This document shows, in pieces, positions 24,601-34,228 of a stretch of 64,000 nt of DNA (within the stretch, counting starts at the first letter, position 1; the number at the start of each line of letters is the position of its first letter). The notes beneath the pieces are model-generated. The model made no database searches, was not told the DNA's origin, and worked only from the letters and a program-made list of their open reading frames with translations. This stretch comes from Brachionus manjavacas (lineage: Eukaryota > Rotifera > Eurotatoria > Ploima > Brachionidae). The stretch is taken from the NCBI GenBank assembly GCA_019054805.1, contig JAHQIY010000004.1, forward strand, positions 5,084,001 through 5,148,000. Direction: 5' to 3'. A program made the translations under genes and the position numbers.

Positions 24601-25955
24601 CTAAGCAACTATTAAGAAGCCATGTTTGGTTTCCAGGCATTGACAGCCAGGTTGAGACTTTGGTTAAGTGTTGCCACAAATGCCAGATAAACACTAACTT
24701 GAAAAAATTTGAACCACAGGCTGATACGGAAATACCAAGTGGTCCATGGAAAGTTGTGAGCGTAGATTTTTACGGTCCACTCAGATGTGGAAAGTATTTG
24801 ATGGTAATTATTTGTGAGTACTCAAGGTACCCTTTGGTAAAGGTAATATCTAGTACATCAGCTCAGATAGTTACATCGGGGTTAAATGATGTGTTCTCAA
24901 CTTTTGGCATACCAGACATGGTAAAAACAGACAATGGACCTCCTTTTAATTCCAATAAATTCAATAATTTTGCTAAGCAACTCGGTTTTAAGCATCGAAA
25001 AATTACACCACTATGGCCAAGAGCGAATGGTATGGCGGAGCGGTTCATGAAAAACCTTGGTAAGGTGATACGTAGTTCTGCATTGAGTCAAAAAGAATGG
25101 GAGGCTGAGCTTACAGAGTTTCTACGGAACTACAGAGCAACTCCACATTCTTCTACAGGGGTAGCACCAATGAAACTGATATTCCAAGCCGATGTTACTA
25201 CCTCAAAGTTACCATTATATCCTTCAAAAACTGATTCAAGCCAAAAAGATTTTAATCATTTAAAAGCAAGAAGAAAAGACGCTGAATCAAAGGCAAAAAT
25301 TAAGCGCTACAATGATAAAAGAGATAAGTCGTGTGTCTCTAACTTTAAAACAAATGATTTAGTTTTAGTCAAGTGGAGAAGAGCGTATAAATCTGATCCA
25401 ATTTATGATCCGAAACCATATAAGATAGTGGGAATTAATGGTTCAATGGTGACTGCTCAAAGAGAGGGTCATCAAATCGTTAGAAACTCGTCATTTTATA
25501 AAAGGTATTTTACTCAAGAGATATCATCTAGTGACCAGAGTCCTAAGCCAATACTCAGAAAATTTGCTAGAAGCTTAATTCCTGAGCAGGTCCCAGATCA
25601 ACAAATCCAAAGCCATGCTGACACAGAACCAGTTGAGTCGACACAAGTAAAGGAAGAAGATACTAATACTAAAATGGAGACAACTGAAGTTACAGTGAGT
25701 GATGGTAGTAGCGGGGACTATGAAACAGGGGACGAAGGGACTGGTATTGATAGAAAAGCAAGTCCTGAAGAGAGCGAGGACATGAATAGAAGAGGTGAAA
25801 ACGGTTTAAGTAATGAAGAGGAAGATAGTGGAAGTACAAAAGAAGAAGAGGGTGAATGTAAAGGAGATGAAGATGGCAATGAGAAAAGGAATGATAGACC
25901 AAAGAGGGTTAGGCGTAAACCTGATTTCTTTGGAAAACCGGTTTCGCATGGATAA
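21693..25955 (+). CDS. Gypsy gag-pol polyprotein
   Basis: About 1420 residues from ATG 21693, uninterrupted. The gag part occupies roughly residues 1-260 and ends in two CCHC-like knuckles near 220-255 (CFYCGGKYPHDSKC with unusual spacing; CRKCGQLNHFAKCC). An aspartic protease motif FTVDTGSAVNII lies near 312. Reverse transcriptase follows at about 440-620, with FSDDI in place of the common YVDD/YIDD. RNase H begins TVDASPFGVGA. The integrase has an HHCC finger near 960-1000, D, D, E in VSVDFYGPL, KTDNGPPF and GMAERFMKN, and a GPY-like C-terminal module (PKPYKIVGINGSMVTA). The last 150 residues are acidic and end in a basic RPKRVRRKPDFFG patch. Known role: reverse transcription of the element RNA in gag particles and integration of the cDNA. 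No frameshift separates gag and pol. Confidence 0.97.
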   Translation: MDDQYIQAFDTQDEDDRSRRWEEWMTRLDMLLSIKGVKEDKVKIDYLTFFGGTGLGRIYKDYKNDKDDYEGVKKKLTNHFKPKFNTKVNVLHFRDLYQFPGEPFEEFVTRLKDKAKSCAFGESESNEIATQILHRCSSDSLKRKCLEKDILCSLEELIKLGKLEETVNLQLQEFKKFNEQTVLKTEVNQVKAGPSTSNNRSENGRASYPNKKSLERKKTCFYCGGKYPHDSKCPAKGEECRKCGQLNHFAKCCKSKGKGRRHVYQVHEEDSGEESSNVWRVMVKNVSKFFKNWFMPMITLMVCGLDVRFTVDTGSAVNIIDESTFKKLKMKPRLDMSNLKIYGYGQEQCIQVLGKFHTRIKCNGVYKSIEFVVTGGHFGNLLSYRTSVELGIVNVINQVNISSPKRDPVYDSYVRKYPSLFSDKVGLLKNHEIKLHIDESIKPIQQKLRPVPFHLRPLVESEIKKMLDEDVIEPVEGPTPWISPIVPVPKPERPGEIRICTDAREANKAILRSRHSCPTVEDLAVRLNGAKFISKFDLRSGYHQLLLDVSSRYITAFATHMGVFRYKRLNFGINAASEIFQKTIELVLAGIDGALNFSDDIIVFGTTKKEHDDRLEAVFRRLEQSGLTVNKKKCEFCKTSLKFFGLNFSDKGIAIDVKKYEALVNAKSPSTVGEVRSLLGSANYCARFIPNFSTITEPLRELVKKKAEWKWLPKHQEALANLKKSICDKALSYFDPERRTELTVDASPFGVGAVMAQYDVKNPGVKKIIMYASRCLSQVEQRYSQVEREALAVVWACEKFHLYIYGKEFDIITDNKAVELIFGNVRSRPKARIERWCLRLLPYKFKVKHQPGAYNIADYISRNPVEPADMQYERLTEAYINMVTDMAVPQAISKDQLVRATKEDPILIELVKSIQGRAQGKIGGFDKIKDELSVTGDGLVLRGSRIVVPFKFQKRVIQIAHGGHLGVVKTKQLLRSHVWFPGIDSQVETLVKCCHKCQINTNLKKFEPQADTEIPSGPWKVVSVDFYGPLRCGKYLMVIICEYSRYPLVKVISSTSAQIVTSGLNDVFSTFGIPDMVKTDNGPPFNSNKFNNFAKQLGFKHRKITPLWPRANGMAERFMKNLGKVIRSSALSQKEWEAELTEFLRNYRATPHSSTGVAPMKLIFQADVTTSKLPLYPSKTDSSQKDFNHLKARRKDAESKAKIKRYNDKRDKSCVSNFKTNDLVLVKWRRAYKSDPIYDPKPYKIVGINGSMVTAQREGHQIVRNSSFYKRYFTQEISSSDQSPKPILRKFARSLIPEQVPDQQIQSHADTEPVESTQVKEEDTNTKMETTEVTVSDGSSGDYETGDEGTGIDRKASPEESEDMNRRGENGLSNEEEDSGSTKEEEGECKGDEDGNEKRNDRPKRVRRKPDFFGKPVSHG

Positions 25956-26081
25956 ATGGGAATATTGAGATCATTGAAATTTATTTAATCAAATTTTGTA
26001 AATATTAATTTATATACTCAAATGTTATTTTTTTTGATCTAATTAATCAATTGTGATTTGAATCCCGTATGGTTCCAAATT

Positions 26082-26095
26082 AAGCAAGGGGAAGA
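26082..26095 (+). promoter_or_regulatory. Polypurine tract
   Basis: AGCAAGGGGAAGA lies immediately before the 3' LTR. It is purine-only apart from one C, in the position where plus-strand priming is expected. Confidence 0.75.
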
Positions 26096-26460
26096 TGAAG
26101 TGTCGTGATATAAGATCAACAACAACATGGAGCTTACATCAGCAACGTCGTACTTACATCATTAAACAAATGTATCATCAAACAACAAACAACTGGCAAT
26201 CCTTTGGAAGTTGTTTGTAGTTTTATAAGTTTGCACACGGCACTATAATTAATTTATTTATAAACTAGCTACCAGCTAATGAAAGAAAAAAACATTATTT
26301 TATTTTTATTATATTTCTCTCTCTTTCTTCTTCTTTTTATTTTGTTCTCTAATTAGCGTGGTTACTTAGAGTGGCCACTTTCATTTATTTGCATAGAATA
26401 AAAGCTTAATAAATATAATAGTCTATTTGACATTTTAATACCATATTGGTAATTATTTCA
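26096..26460 (+). repeat. 3' LTR
   Basis: Copy of the 5' LTR, one A longer. It is followed directly by the target duplication GTATC at 26461. Confidence 0.97.
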
Positions 26461-27080
26461 GTATCTTGTAATTTGTTTGATCTAAAAGCGATTTTAAAAA
26501 TAATTTTTTAATTTATAGTAACAAATTCTAAGTTCAAAGCATTTTATGATAGTTCAAGATTATTTGGGTAGAATTAAAGAAATTTTTGGATTTTCTATAA
26601 ATTCAGTAACATAGAATTAACAGCCTCAAAATGGTAGATGGAAAAATCGCTTATGTAAATGATTTTTATTCGAAAATCTTTCATTATAAATTTTCGATAT
26701 TTTACTTAGTTTCGCATCTAGTTTCATTTAAATTCGGTGGGACATTAAACAGTGTCACATTTAAAAGCCCATAGGATATTAAATGAGGAAATACGCTATA
26801 ACAGTTTCAACCCTTGGAAATTCTTGAAATCAATTTTTTCTAATTCGTTTCTACCAAAGTTCATTACAGGAAAACAATTGAATTGAGCGAAAGATATGTA
26901 GCGGGAGGACTGTGTCATTCTGTTCCATTGGTTTTCAAGCTGGTTGATGAATATAAAGCGGGTTTTGAATCAAGGTATGTTGAATACCCAACTCCATTGT
27001 GTAATTGTTAGTGTTGGTGTCCGTGCAAGCGGACAGTAAACGGGCCAAAAATTTTAAAAACCGTGACCGTGACCGTATTA

Positions 27081-27870
27081 ACCGTTCCAATTTTGGCGGG
27101 CGGACTCTGGCCCGTTTATTTTGGCGGGCTAAATTTTGAACCGTTTAATAAACGTTTAAAAATAAACGGGCGGTCCAAGAAACCGTTCCAATTTTGGCGG
27201 GCGGACTCTGGCCCGTTTATTTTGGCGGGCTAATTTTTGGCCCGTTTAATAAACGTTTAAAAATAAACGGGCGGTCCAAGAAACCGTTCCAATTTTGGCG
27301 GGCGGACTCTGGCCCGTTTATTTTGACGGGCTAAATTTTGACCCGTTTAATAACCGTTTAAAAATAAACGGGCAGTCCATGAAACCGTTCCAATTTTGGC
27401 GGACGGACTCTGGCCCGTTTATTTTGGCGGGCTAAATTTTGGCCCGTTTAATAACCGTTTAAAAATAAACGGGCGGTCCATGAAACCGTTCCAATTTTGG
27501 CGGACGGACTCTGGCCCGTTTATTTTGGCGGGCTAATTTTTGGCCCGTTTAATAAACGTTTAAAAATAAACGGGCGGTCCATGAAACCGTTCCAATTTTG
27601 GCGGACGGACTCTGGCCCGTTTATTTTGGCGGGCTAAATTTTGGCCCGTTTAATAACCGTTTAAAAATAAACGGGCGGTCCATGAAACCGTTCCAATTTT
27701 GGCGGACGGACTCTGGCCCGTTTATTTTGGCGGGCTAAATTTTGGCCCGTTTAATAACCGTTTAAAAATAAACGGGCGGTCCATGAAACCGTTCCAATTT
27801 TGGCGGACGGACTCTGGCCCGTTTATTTTGGCGGGCTAATTTTTGTCCCGTTTAATAACCGTTTAAAAAT
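27081..27870 (+). repeat. Tandem array, exact 101-bp period, eight units
   Basis: The word ACCGTTCCAATTTTGGCGG starts at 27081, 27182, 27283, 27384, 27485, 27586, 27687 and 27788, a constant 101 bp with only point differences. Units also share GGACTCTGGCCCGTTTATTT and AAAAATAAACGGGCGGTCC. The final unit breaks off near 27870. Confidence 0.97.
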
Positions 27871-28066
27871 ATTTTTTATTTTTTAAATAAAATTTTTACT
27901 TTTTTTTCTTTTTTTTTAAGATTTTTATTTTTTATTAATTTTTAAATAAAATTTTTTTTCGTAGATTTTTTTTATTTTTTTCTAATTAAAAAATAACTTT
28001 TTTTTAAAAAATAAATATATTAAGATAGCTTAATTTTTTATTTATTTCCTGTTTTTTGTCAAAATT

Positions 28067-28440
28067 AAGACCGCCAAGTTGACCGGCAAAATTAACGCTC
28101 GCCAAAAATCTGGCCGGTTATTTGACCGCCCGTTTATTTTTAAACGGTTATTAAACGGGCCAAAAATTAGCCCGCCAAAATAAACGGGCCAGAGTCCGCC
28201 CGCCAAAATTGGAACGGTTTCTTGGACCGCCCGTTTATTTTTAAACGTTTATTAAACGGTTCAAAATTTAGCCCGCCAAAATAAACGGGCCAGAGTCCGC
28301 CCGCCAAAATTGGAACGGTTTCTTGGACCGCCCGTTTATTTTTAAACGTTTATTAAAAGGGTCAAAATTTAGCCCGCCAAAATAAACGGGCCAACAACCG
28401 CGATGAACCGCCCGTTTCTGGACCGGTTAGCTCTGTCCGC
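28067..28440 (-). repeat. Inverted partial array of the same 101-bp unit
   Basis: The inverse complement of the left-arm unit. CCGCCCGTTTATTTTTAAACG recurs at 28126, 28227 and 28328, again 101 bp apart, followed by a truncated unit and the right terminus. Confidence 0.95.
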
Positions 28441-28597
28441 GTCCAACACTAGTAATTGTTAAAAAAGTTCATTACAGGACAACAAAGCTTTAAAAAAAAC
28501 TCTGAAAACAAATTTATTTGAAAAATAAGGGAAATACTAAATAAACAAATATATATTAACAAACATAAAAATGAAAATACAATTTTTTTCTATTCAT

Positions 28598-29841
28598 TTA
28601 TTTATTTATTCGTGAAGAAATAAGTGGACTGGGTGTTACATCAGGAGGGAGAAGTTTTCCCAGATTAGGCATCATCAGCTTAATCGTTTGTTTTATGGTG
28701 TTTTCGGCAGCTCCACAAATGCGTCCAATGTCTTCAGCACTACGCAAACTGCCAATTTGCTCACATGCTAAAAATATTGCCGATGCAGCCAGCGAATTTG
28801 GATTTTTTCCCGTCAAATCTGGAATATCATTTACTTTTCCCACAATGTACAATGCCATCTTTTTAATTTCTTTGGGCAAGTTGAGTTTAGAACAAAAACG
28901 TTCCTTTTAAAATTAAATTTTTTTTTCCAATTAATGAATATTTTTATCAACACAAATCTCACAATAAGATCCGAAGAGGAAGATGTTGAAATTCCCGATG
29001 ACGGTGTTTGGCTGGATACCAGTGCTTTTCTTATGATCTTGTAGCATCTTCCAATGTCCTTGATGGTTGTATTTGTGTGAGCAACAGCGCTGATTTCTTT
29101 GAACGTACGAGGCACTGATTGCTGCCTACAAGCTTAAATACAACCTTGTTTAATCTACAACAAGAACAAAAAATATGTTTGAATAAAATGTCCAACCTAT
29201 GAACATGCAGGCTGCAATAACTGCATTGTTCGATCGACCTTTAATCAATTTGTCTTTATGAACTGTGTGAAATATATGCTGCGCTGCATTCTATAAATAT
29301 GAGATGAGATGTTGATAGTTTTGGTGAAGAGAAATAATTACAATAATGGATTGATCAGCTGAGAGTCTTTCGGCCATTTCTTTGATTTCTCGATTTGCCT
29401 TTCTTTTGGCTTTTTCAGCCGCTGATTCAGTGTGCCTGTTTCTGTAAATAGGCAGGCCGTTGTCTCCGAACCCAGCACTACCGGTAGCTCTGCCGATCGT
29501 GGTGCTCAAGTCTTGTCCTTCCATTGTCGGGTCTTCGGCGGCGCCCACACGACTCATGTCTTTAGACTCTTTATCATTCGCAAAAGTACGCCATTCCGAG
29601 CCCACATCTACACATCTGTTGTTTTAATTAACAAAGTTAAAAATCACAATTTTTTTCTTAGTAAAATGCACCTGTCCCCCACCACAAGACCACATTCAGA
29701 GCAAATCATGTCACCAGCACGGTGATCCTCAATGAGCAGAGCGTCCGGATGGGACTCACAGCGGATTATGCTACTTAAAGATCTGACAGATAAACTTTAA
29801 CTCTAGTTGAGCATATTTTAAAGTTAGTTTTACCTAGACAT
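28598..29841 (-). CDS. GTF2B: Transcription initiation factor IIB, copy A
   Basis: Six exons (29841-29834, 29782-29672, 29615-29342, 29290-29197, 29132-28963, 28903-28598) join in phase to about 320 residues, close to the usual TFIIB length. The zinc ribbon is Cys11, His14, Cys30, Cys33 (ECGLVVGDR). The B-reader [20 protein letters not shown] follows, then [14 protein letters not shown] (linker). Two cyclin folds follow ([35 protein letters not shown] and [14 protein letters not shown]). Known role: bridges TBP-promoter DNA and RNA polymerase II and sets the start site, in the nucleus. The first exon holds only ATGTCTAG, chosen because it supplies the in-phase start that matches copy B. All introns are short GT-AG; the donor before the last exon is GTGAGA. 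A paralogue lies 2.3 kb further on in the same orientation. Confidence 0.93.
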
Positions 29842-32102
29842 AGGTGATTTAGTTTTGGTGATTGCGCAAAAGAATGCTCTTTATTTTATTATTAAATAAA
29901 TGAATTTTAATATTCTAATTTAAATGGATCCTTTTTTTAATTATTCTTTTTTTAGACGTTAAATTTCCTAAATTGAATTTTTCTAGTTTTTGGTATCTAC
30001 CATATGCATGGTAAAGTTGTTCCTTTCAAAATTAACATAACTTAACGTTGGTCTGATTCAAATTTTATTTTAAAACAAAATACCGTTAGGCAGGAATAAA
30101 AATTTACGCGGGTTGAAGTTTTGAAGAAAAAATGAAGCAATCAAAAATTTACTCATCATTTGTTATCTATTTTTTTAAATATCTATATTAAATTTTTTAT
30201 GCAAAAAATTAAAAAAAAAATGAAAAAAATAATTTATTGATAATTTTGGCTTTAACTTAATTATTTATTACATTGTTTAATTGAGCTAAGATAACCTTTT
30301 AAATTTGAACCTAAACAAAAATTTGAATTAAAAAATTCAAAAAATCGAAAATTTTCTCTTTAATTTTTGTTACCATTATGATTTAATTTTTTTCTGATAG
30401 TTTATTTAATAAATTTTTTAAATGGCTTTGAATGATTATACTCCTTTCGGCATTGATAGATAAATTTTTAAATAGTGTTAGAGTTTAAATAATTGCAAAA
30501 AGAACAAATGACAAATACATTTTAGAATGCCCACTGCTGCAAATTCTATGAGACAAGTGACAAAGGAGTTTTAAAGTCGGGTACTCTTGAGCTTTCGACA
30601 AACATATCAATGATTTAAATGATAATACTGGATTTTTTAATAAAGTTCGCCAAAATTAGCCAAAATCACGAATTAATAAATAACAGGAGTAGGTGTAGTA
30701 ATTCAGGTTGTGCTGTGTGAGAAATTGTCTGGCACACTATGACATTTTATTCTTTTTGAATGATGCCCATCCAGCTTCAAAATCATTAAATTTATTCCAC
30801 TTTAAATCATCTGTAATTTGGTATTATAAAATTGTAAATCGGTATTTTTATTTAGGTTGAGTCAAAATAGTAAAATATTTGAGCACTTAAGTTTTTTATT
30901 TTATCTCTTAAGAACTCCTAAAATTTGAAGTGAAATATATTAGTGATATAAAAAATTCAAAATTCCTATTTTTTGATTTTAAAAATTCTGAAATTTTGAT
31001 ATTTACACTTCATAACTGGAAAAAAGTGACTAACAGTGACAACACCAATCTTTGAAATATGTCTAAACTAAGGTGAGAATGAAGTCAAAGTTTGAAGAGT
31101 ACAACATAATATTTTTGACTTAAGTGATGCTAGCCTTCGTACGAAGAAAAGGTCTAATAAAATTAAAAAAAAATGACAGAATAAATTAGATTTAATTTTT
31201 GAAACAAAAGAGCATAAAAATTAGTGCTATAATTTTGATAAAAGGAAATTAAAAAAAATAATTCGGAAATTTTGTAATTTAAAAATAATCCTTCTTGAAA
31301 TGTTATAAACATAGATTTAATTTAAATTTAAGAAAAAATTTTATTCAAATGTAAAATATATTCTATTATTATAAAGAATTAAAATTTTGAGGAAAAAAAT
31401 ATTTGTGTGGCGTTCATATTATTTTTGCTTACTTAAACTTAATTAAAATCAAAGGCTATCTTAATTTAACAAATTCAAAAATATTTAATATATTTTCTAA
31501 AATGGAAAAAGATTTAACAAAGACTGACTGAGTTGACTTTTAAGTCATTAAAAAAAGTATCTATCATCTTATAAGGTATACAAATTGCATTAATTGGAAA
31601 TTAAAATTTTTTTAAGGATGTTTTTAGAATATTTTAGCTTAAAGTCTATATTATTATATTAAAACTTTAACTATAAAAATTGTTTTTAAAAAATTACTAA
31701 ATACTGAAAATCATATATGAAAAAAAAATGAAATCTTAAAAAAAAAATTTTTTTGGAATTAATATGTTTTTTTATTTAAAAATTTTATATTAAAACTAAT
31801 GAAAAAATTTAATTAAAGGAAATAATTTTGATAAAATTATTAAAAGCATTTATTCTTACTTTTGGTAATTGAATCAAAATTAAAAATTATTAGCAAAATA
31901 ATCATTTCAACTGTTAAATGAGATTAACTTTTTTGGGTCTGTTAAAAGGAAACAATTTTAACTCAACAACTTTTTGTATAAATTCGTCATTATTTAATTA
32001 AATTAAGAAAATATAAAAAATGAAGTTTAAATCTTTGAAGTTTGCATAAAACTTCCAATAAAAAATTGGAAAATATTGTGCTTAAAAAAAGAGACCTTTT
32101 AA
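29842..32102. other. AT-rich spacer between TFIIB paralogues
   Basis: About 2.3 kb of A/T-rich DNA with no open frame resembling a protein and no repeat I can assign. The part nearest 29842 should contain the promoter of copy A. Confidence 0.35.
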
Positions 32103-33153
32103 CTAATTTGATGCTTTCAAAGCATTTCTGTATTCCTGCGGAAGCAACATAGTTACATTGTTTTGCATTGTTTTATAGATTTGTTTTATCGTTGTCACCG
32201 CTGCACCACAGATCTTACTAATGTCCTCAAAGCTTCTAGAATTTGAGGTAACTTCGGCTGCAATATAAATTGCTGCTGAGGCTACCGATGTCGGACTTCT
32301 ACCATTAATCGATTCGATATTAGTCGCCTTTTTGACTATTTCTTCAGCTAGCTTGAATACTGGTCTTGGTAAATTTAATTTCGAGCAGAAGCGAGTCTAT
32401 AAATTAATTTCAAGAATTTAGATCTATACTTTTATGAATATGTTCATTCAACTTACCACTAAGTCCACTGGAGTCGTTGATGTATAATTGGTCTCAACTT
32501 CTTTCTTAATCATTTTAAAACAACGACCAATGTCTTTTTTGGAAGAATTACTCACTGCACATATTTCTTTAAAAGTCCGTGGAACTGATTCATTATTGCA
32601 TGCAATATACATGCAAGCGGCAATAATAGCATTATTACTTCTACCTTTTATAAGTTTATTTTTTTGAACATTTGAATAAATATATTGAGCAGTGTTCTAA
32701 AACAATATAAAATCTTATTTTTTTACTTAAAAAAGGATAAATCCAAAAAAAAATAATTACCACTATGGATTTATCAACTGACAGTCTTTCAGCCATTTCC
32801 ATAATTTCCCTTGTCGCCATTCGGCGAGCCTTGTCCGCAGACGATTCAACATTTTTGGTGCGATAGACAGGCTTTCCATTTTCATCGAATCCGGCGCTTC
32901 CGGTCGCCCGACCAATGGTGGTGCTCAAGTCACCTTCGTTATTCGGATCCATAGCTGCACCTACACGACACATATCAGTGGATTCCTTTTCGGAATTGGC
33001 GAAAGTTCTCCATTCAGAGCTGACGTCGATGATTCGGTCGCCAACGACCAGGCCACACTCGGTACAAACCATATCACCTGCTCTATGATCCTCAATCAAA
33101 GGTGCATACGGATGCGATTCACATTTTAATATATTACCATAACTTCTGGACAT
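32103..33153 (-). CDS. GTF2B: Transcription initiation factor IIB, copy B
   Basis: Three exons (33153-32761, 32696-32457, 32396-32103) give 308 residues. The zinc ribbon is Cys11, His14, Cys30, Cys33. The reader [21 protein letters not shown] follows, then a linker [18 protein letters not shown]. The first cyclin fold has [20 protein letters not shown] and PRTFKEICAVSN; the second has GRSPTSVASAAIYIAAE and ISKICGAAVTTIKQ. It differs from copy A over much of the second fold and lacks three of copy A's five introns, keeping the other two at matching positions. Both copies keep all residues needed for the ribbon, so both look functional. Whether one serves a subset of promoters or a tissue cannot be told from sequence. 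Confidence 0.94.
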
Positions 33154-34023
33154 TTTTTTTACAAATTATTTATTCTAATTTCAATAAGTATATTCTCCAA
33201 ATAAAAATAAATATTTAAATATTTAGTTAGTATGTATAGTTTAGATTCAACTTCTTAGTTTAATAGGTTTTCAACTTATATTTATACACAATTTATAATT
33301 CATATTGAAATTACACAATAATTCTTTTTATTTTAAACTTTCAAATATTAATAGTTTAATTTTAATTTATGAGATAAAACTCGCTTAATTAAATACTAAT
33401 TTTTGAGATAAAATGTAAATATTTTTAATAAATGTGGCTTACATTCAAATTTAGCCAAATTGAAATTTTGACACAATTTTTGAATAAATATTTAATGTGT
33501 TCCATTGCTTGCTTGTTAATCCAGGCTAGTATGTGTTTATATATATATAGCAAGTCAACCTTCCGTTTGCGTACTCTTAAATTGACACACTTTATTTTGA
33601 AATTAAAAAAAGCTTAAAAAAGTCTAGTAATTTTTTTAATTTTGATTTTTTACTATTTGACAAAAATTGAAAAACGATATCTAACTGTAATATGAATAAA
33701 ATTTTAAAAATAAACCTGACATTTTGTTAAATCAAAGTGCAATTAAATGATCGAATATATTTTAGTACTCAATAAAAATCAAACCTTTTAATGAAAATTA
33801 ATTATAAAAGTTTAAAAACTATTTTCTTAGATCATTTTACTTGTGATAATGAAGAAAACTATTTATTTAGAGGAAAAAAGTTCAATTAGTTGAATTATAA
33901 AGAAAAAGGGTCAAATTTGAGTTATTAGATTCAGATTATTTATGACTTGCGAATCTATCAAATATGCAAATTTTATACATTAAAAAAATATATATTTAAC
34001 ATACTTTATTAAAAGAAAAATAG
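33154..34023. other. Intergenic region between divergent TFIIB-B and RPF2
   Basis: The two genes point away from each other, so both promoters should be in this kilobase. It is about 80 percent A/T. I see no specific motif and no additional gene. Confidence 0.35.
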
Positions 34024-34166
34024 AAATAAATGTAAATGTTTAGATAAGCTCTAATAATTTAGATTAAATTTAAAAGCTGAACATTTGTTAATTTAATTTA
34101 GGATATACAATATTTTAATTATTTTTCAAAACGCACATTTATTTTAATAAAAAACACGAACCCTTT
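34024..34166. repeat. Dispersed 143-bp segment, intact copy (empty site for the MULE)
   Basis: This stretch, ending some 60 bases before the RPF2 start, reappears at 52288-52358 plus 54554-54634, where a Mutator-like element splits it. Shared words include GTAAATGTTTAGATAAGCTC, GGATATAC and AAAACGCACATTTATTTTAA. It may be the RPF2 upstream region that was copied elsewhere, or a small repeat present at both places. Confidence 0.85.
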
Positions 34167-34228
34167 TGATTCAGAAAAGATTAATAAAATTTAAAATTTT
34201 GTTAAATATTTGATGATTATTTTCAAAA

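Larger units (their letters stand above)
21281..26460 (+). mobile_element. Ty3/Gypsy-type LTR retrotransposon, complete
   Basis: Two near-identical LTRs (364 and 365 bp) begin TG and end CA, and flank a single intact gag-pol frame. The element is bounded by a perfect 5-bp target duplication, GTATC (21276-21280 and 26461-26465). The LTRs differ by only one A in a homopolymer, which implies a recent insertion. A TGG primer-binding site and a purine tract sit where expected. Domain order protease, RT, RNase H, integrase defines Ty3/Gypsy. There is no env-like frame. Confidence 0.97.
27009..28451. mobile_element. Non-autonomous hAT-type element built of 101-bp repeats
   Basis: The 1443-bp unit begins TAGTGTTGG and ends CCAACACTA. 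It is flanked by a perfect 8-bp duplication GTAATTGT (27001-27008, 28452-28459). TAGNG ends plus an 8-bp target duplication are the hAT signature. The left arm is eight 101-bp units, the right arm nearly three of the same units inverted, with an A/T-rich centre (27870-28065). It has no transposase. The arms are far more GC-rich than the surroundings, with CCCGTTTA / TAAACGGG recurring many times per unit. Confidence 0.92.
26866..28479 (+). pseudogene. LINE fragment with target duplication, split by a hAT element
   Basis: About 125 bp at 26882-27008 encode the C-terminal motif of the main LINE family (LSERYVAGGLCHSVPLVFKL, then VEYPTPLCNC). The hAT element interrupts it at the last Cys codon, and only a few bases resume after 28452. 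A 16-bp direct repeat, AAAGTTCATTACAGGA, brackets the whole unit (26866-26881 and 28464-28479). That is good evidence for target-primed insertion of a heavily truncated copy. Oddly, the normal 3' tail of the family is missing and the copy ends in a short A-run. Confidence 0.8.

Noticed and set aside
26096-26460. 3' LTR as a solo LTR
   Set aside because: A second LTR, full gag-pol, purine tract and matching target duplication show a complete element.
27009-28451. Repeat array as a CRISPR or a centromeric satellite
   Set aside because: There are no spacers, the genome is eukaryotic, and terminal inverted repeats with an 8-bp target duplication mark it as a transposable element.
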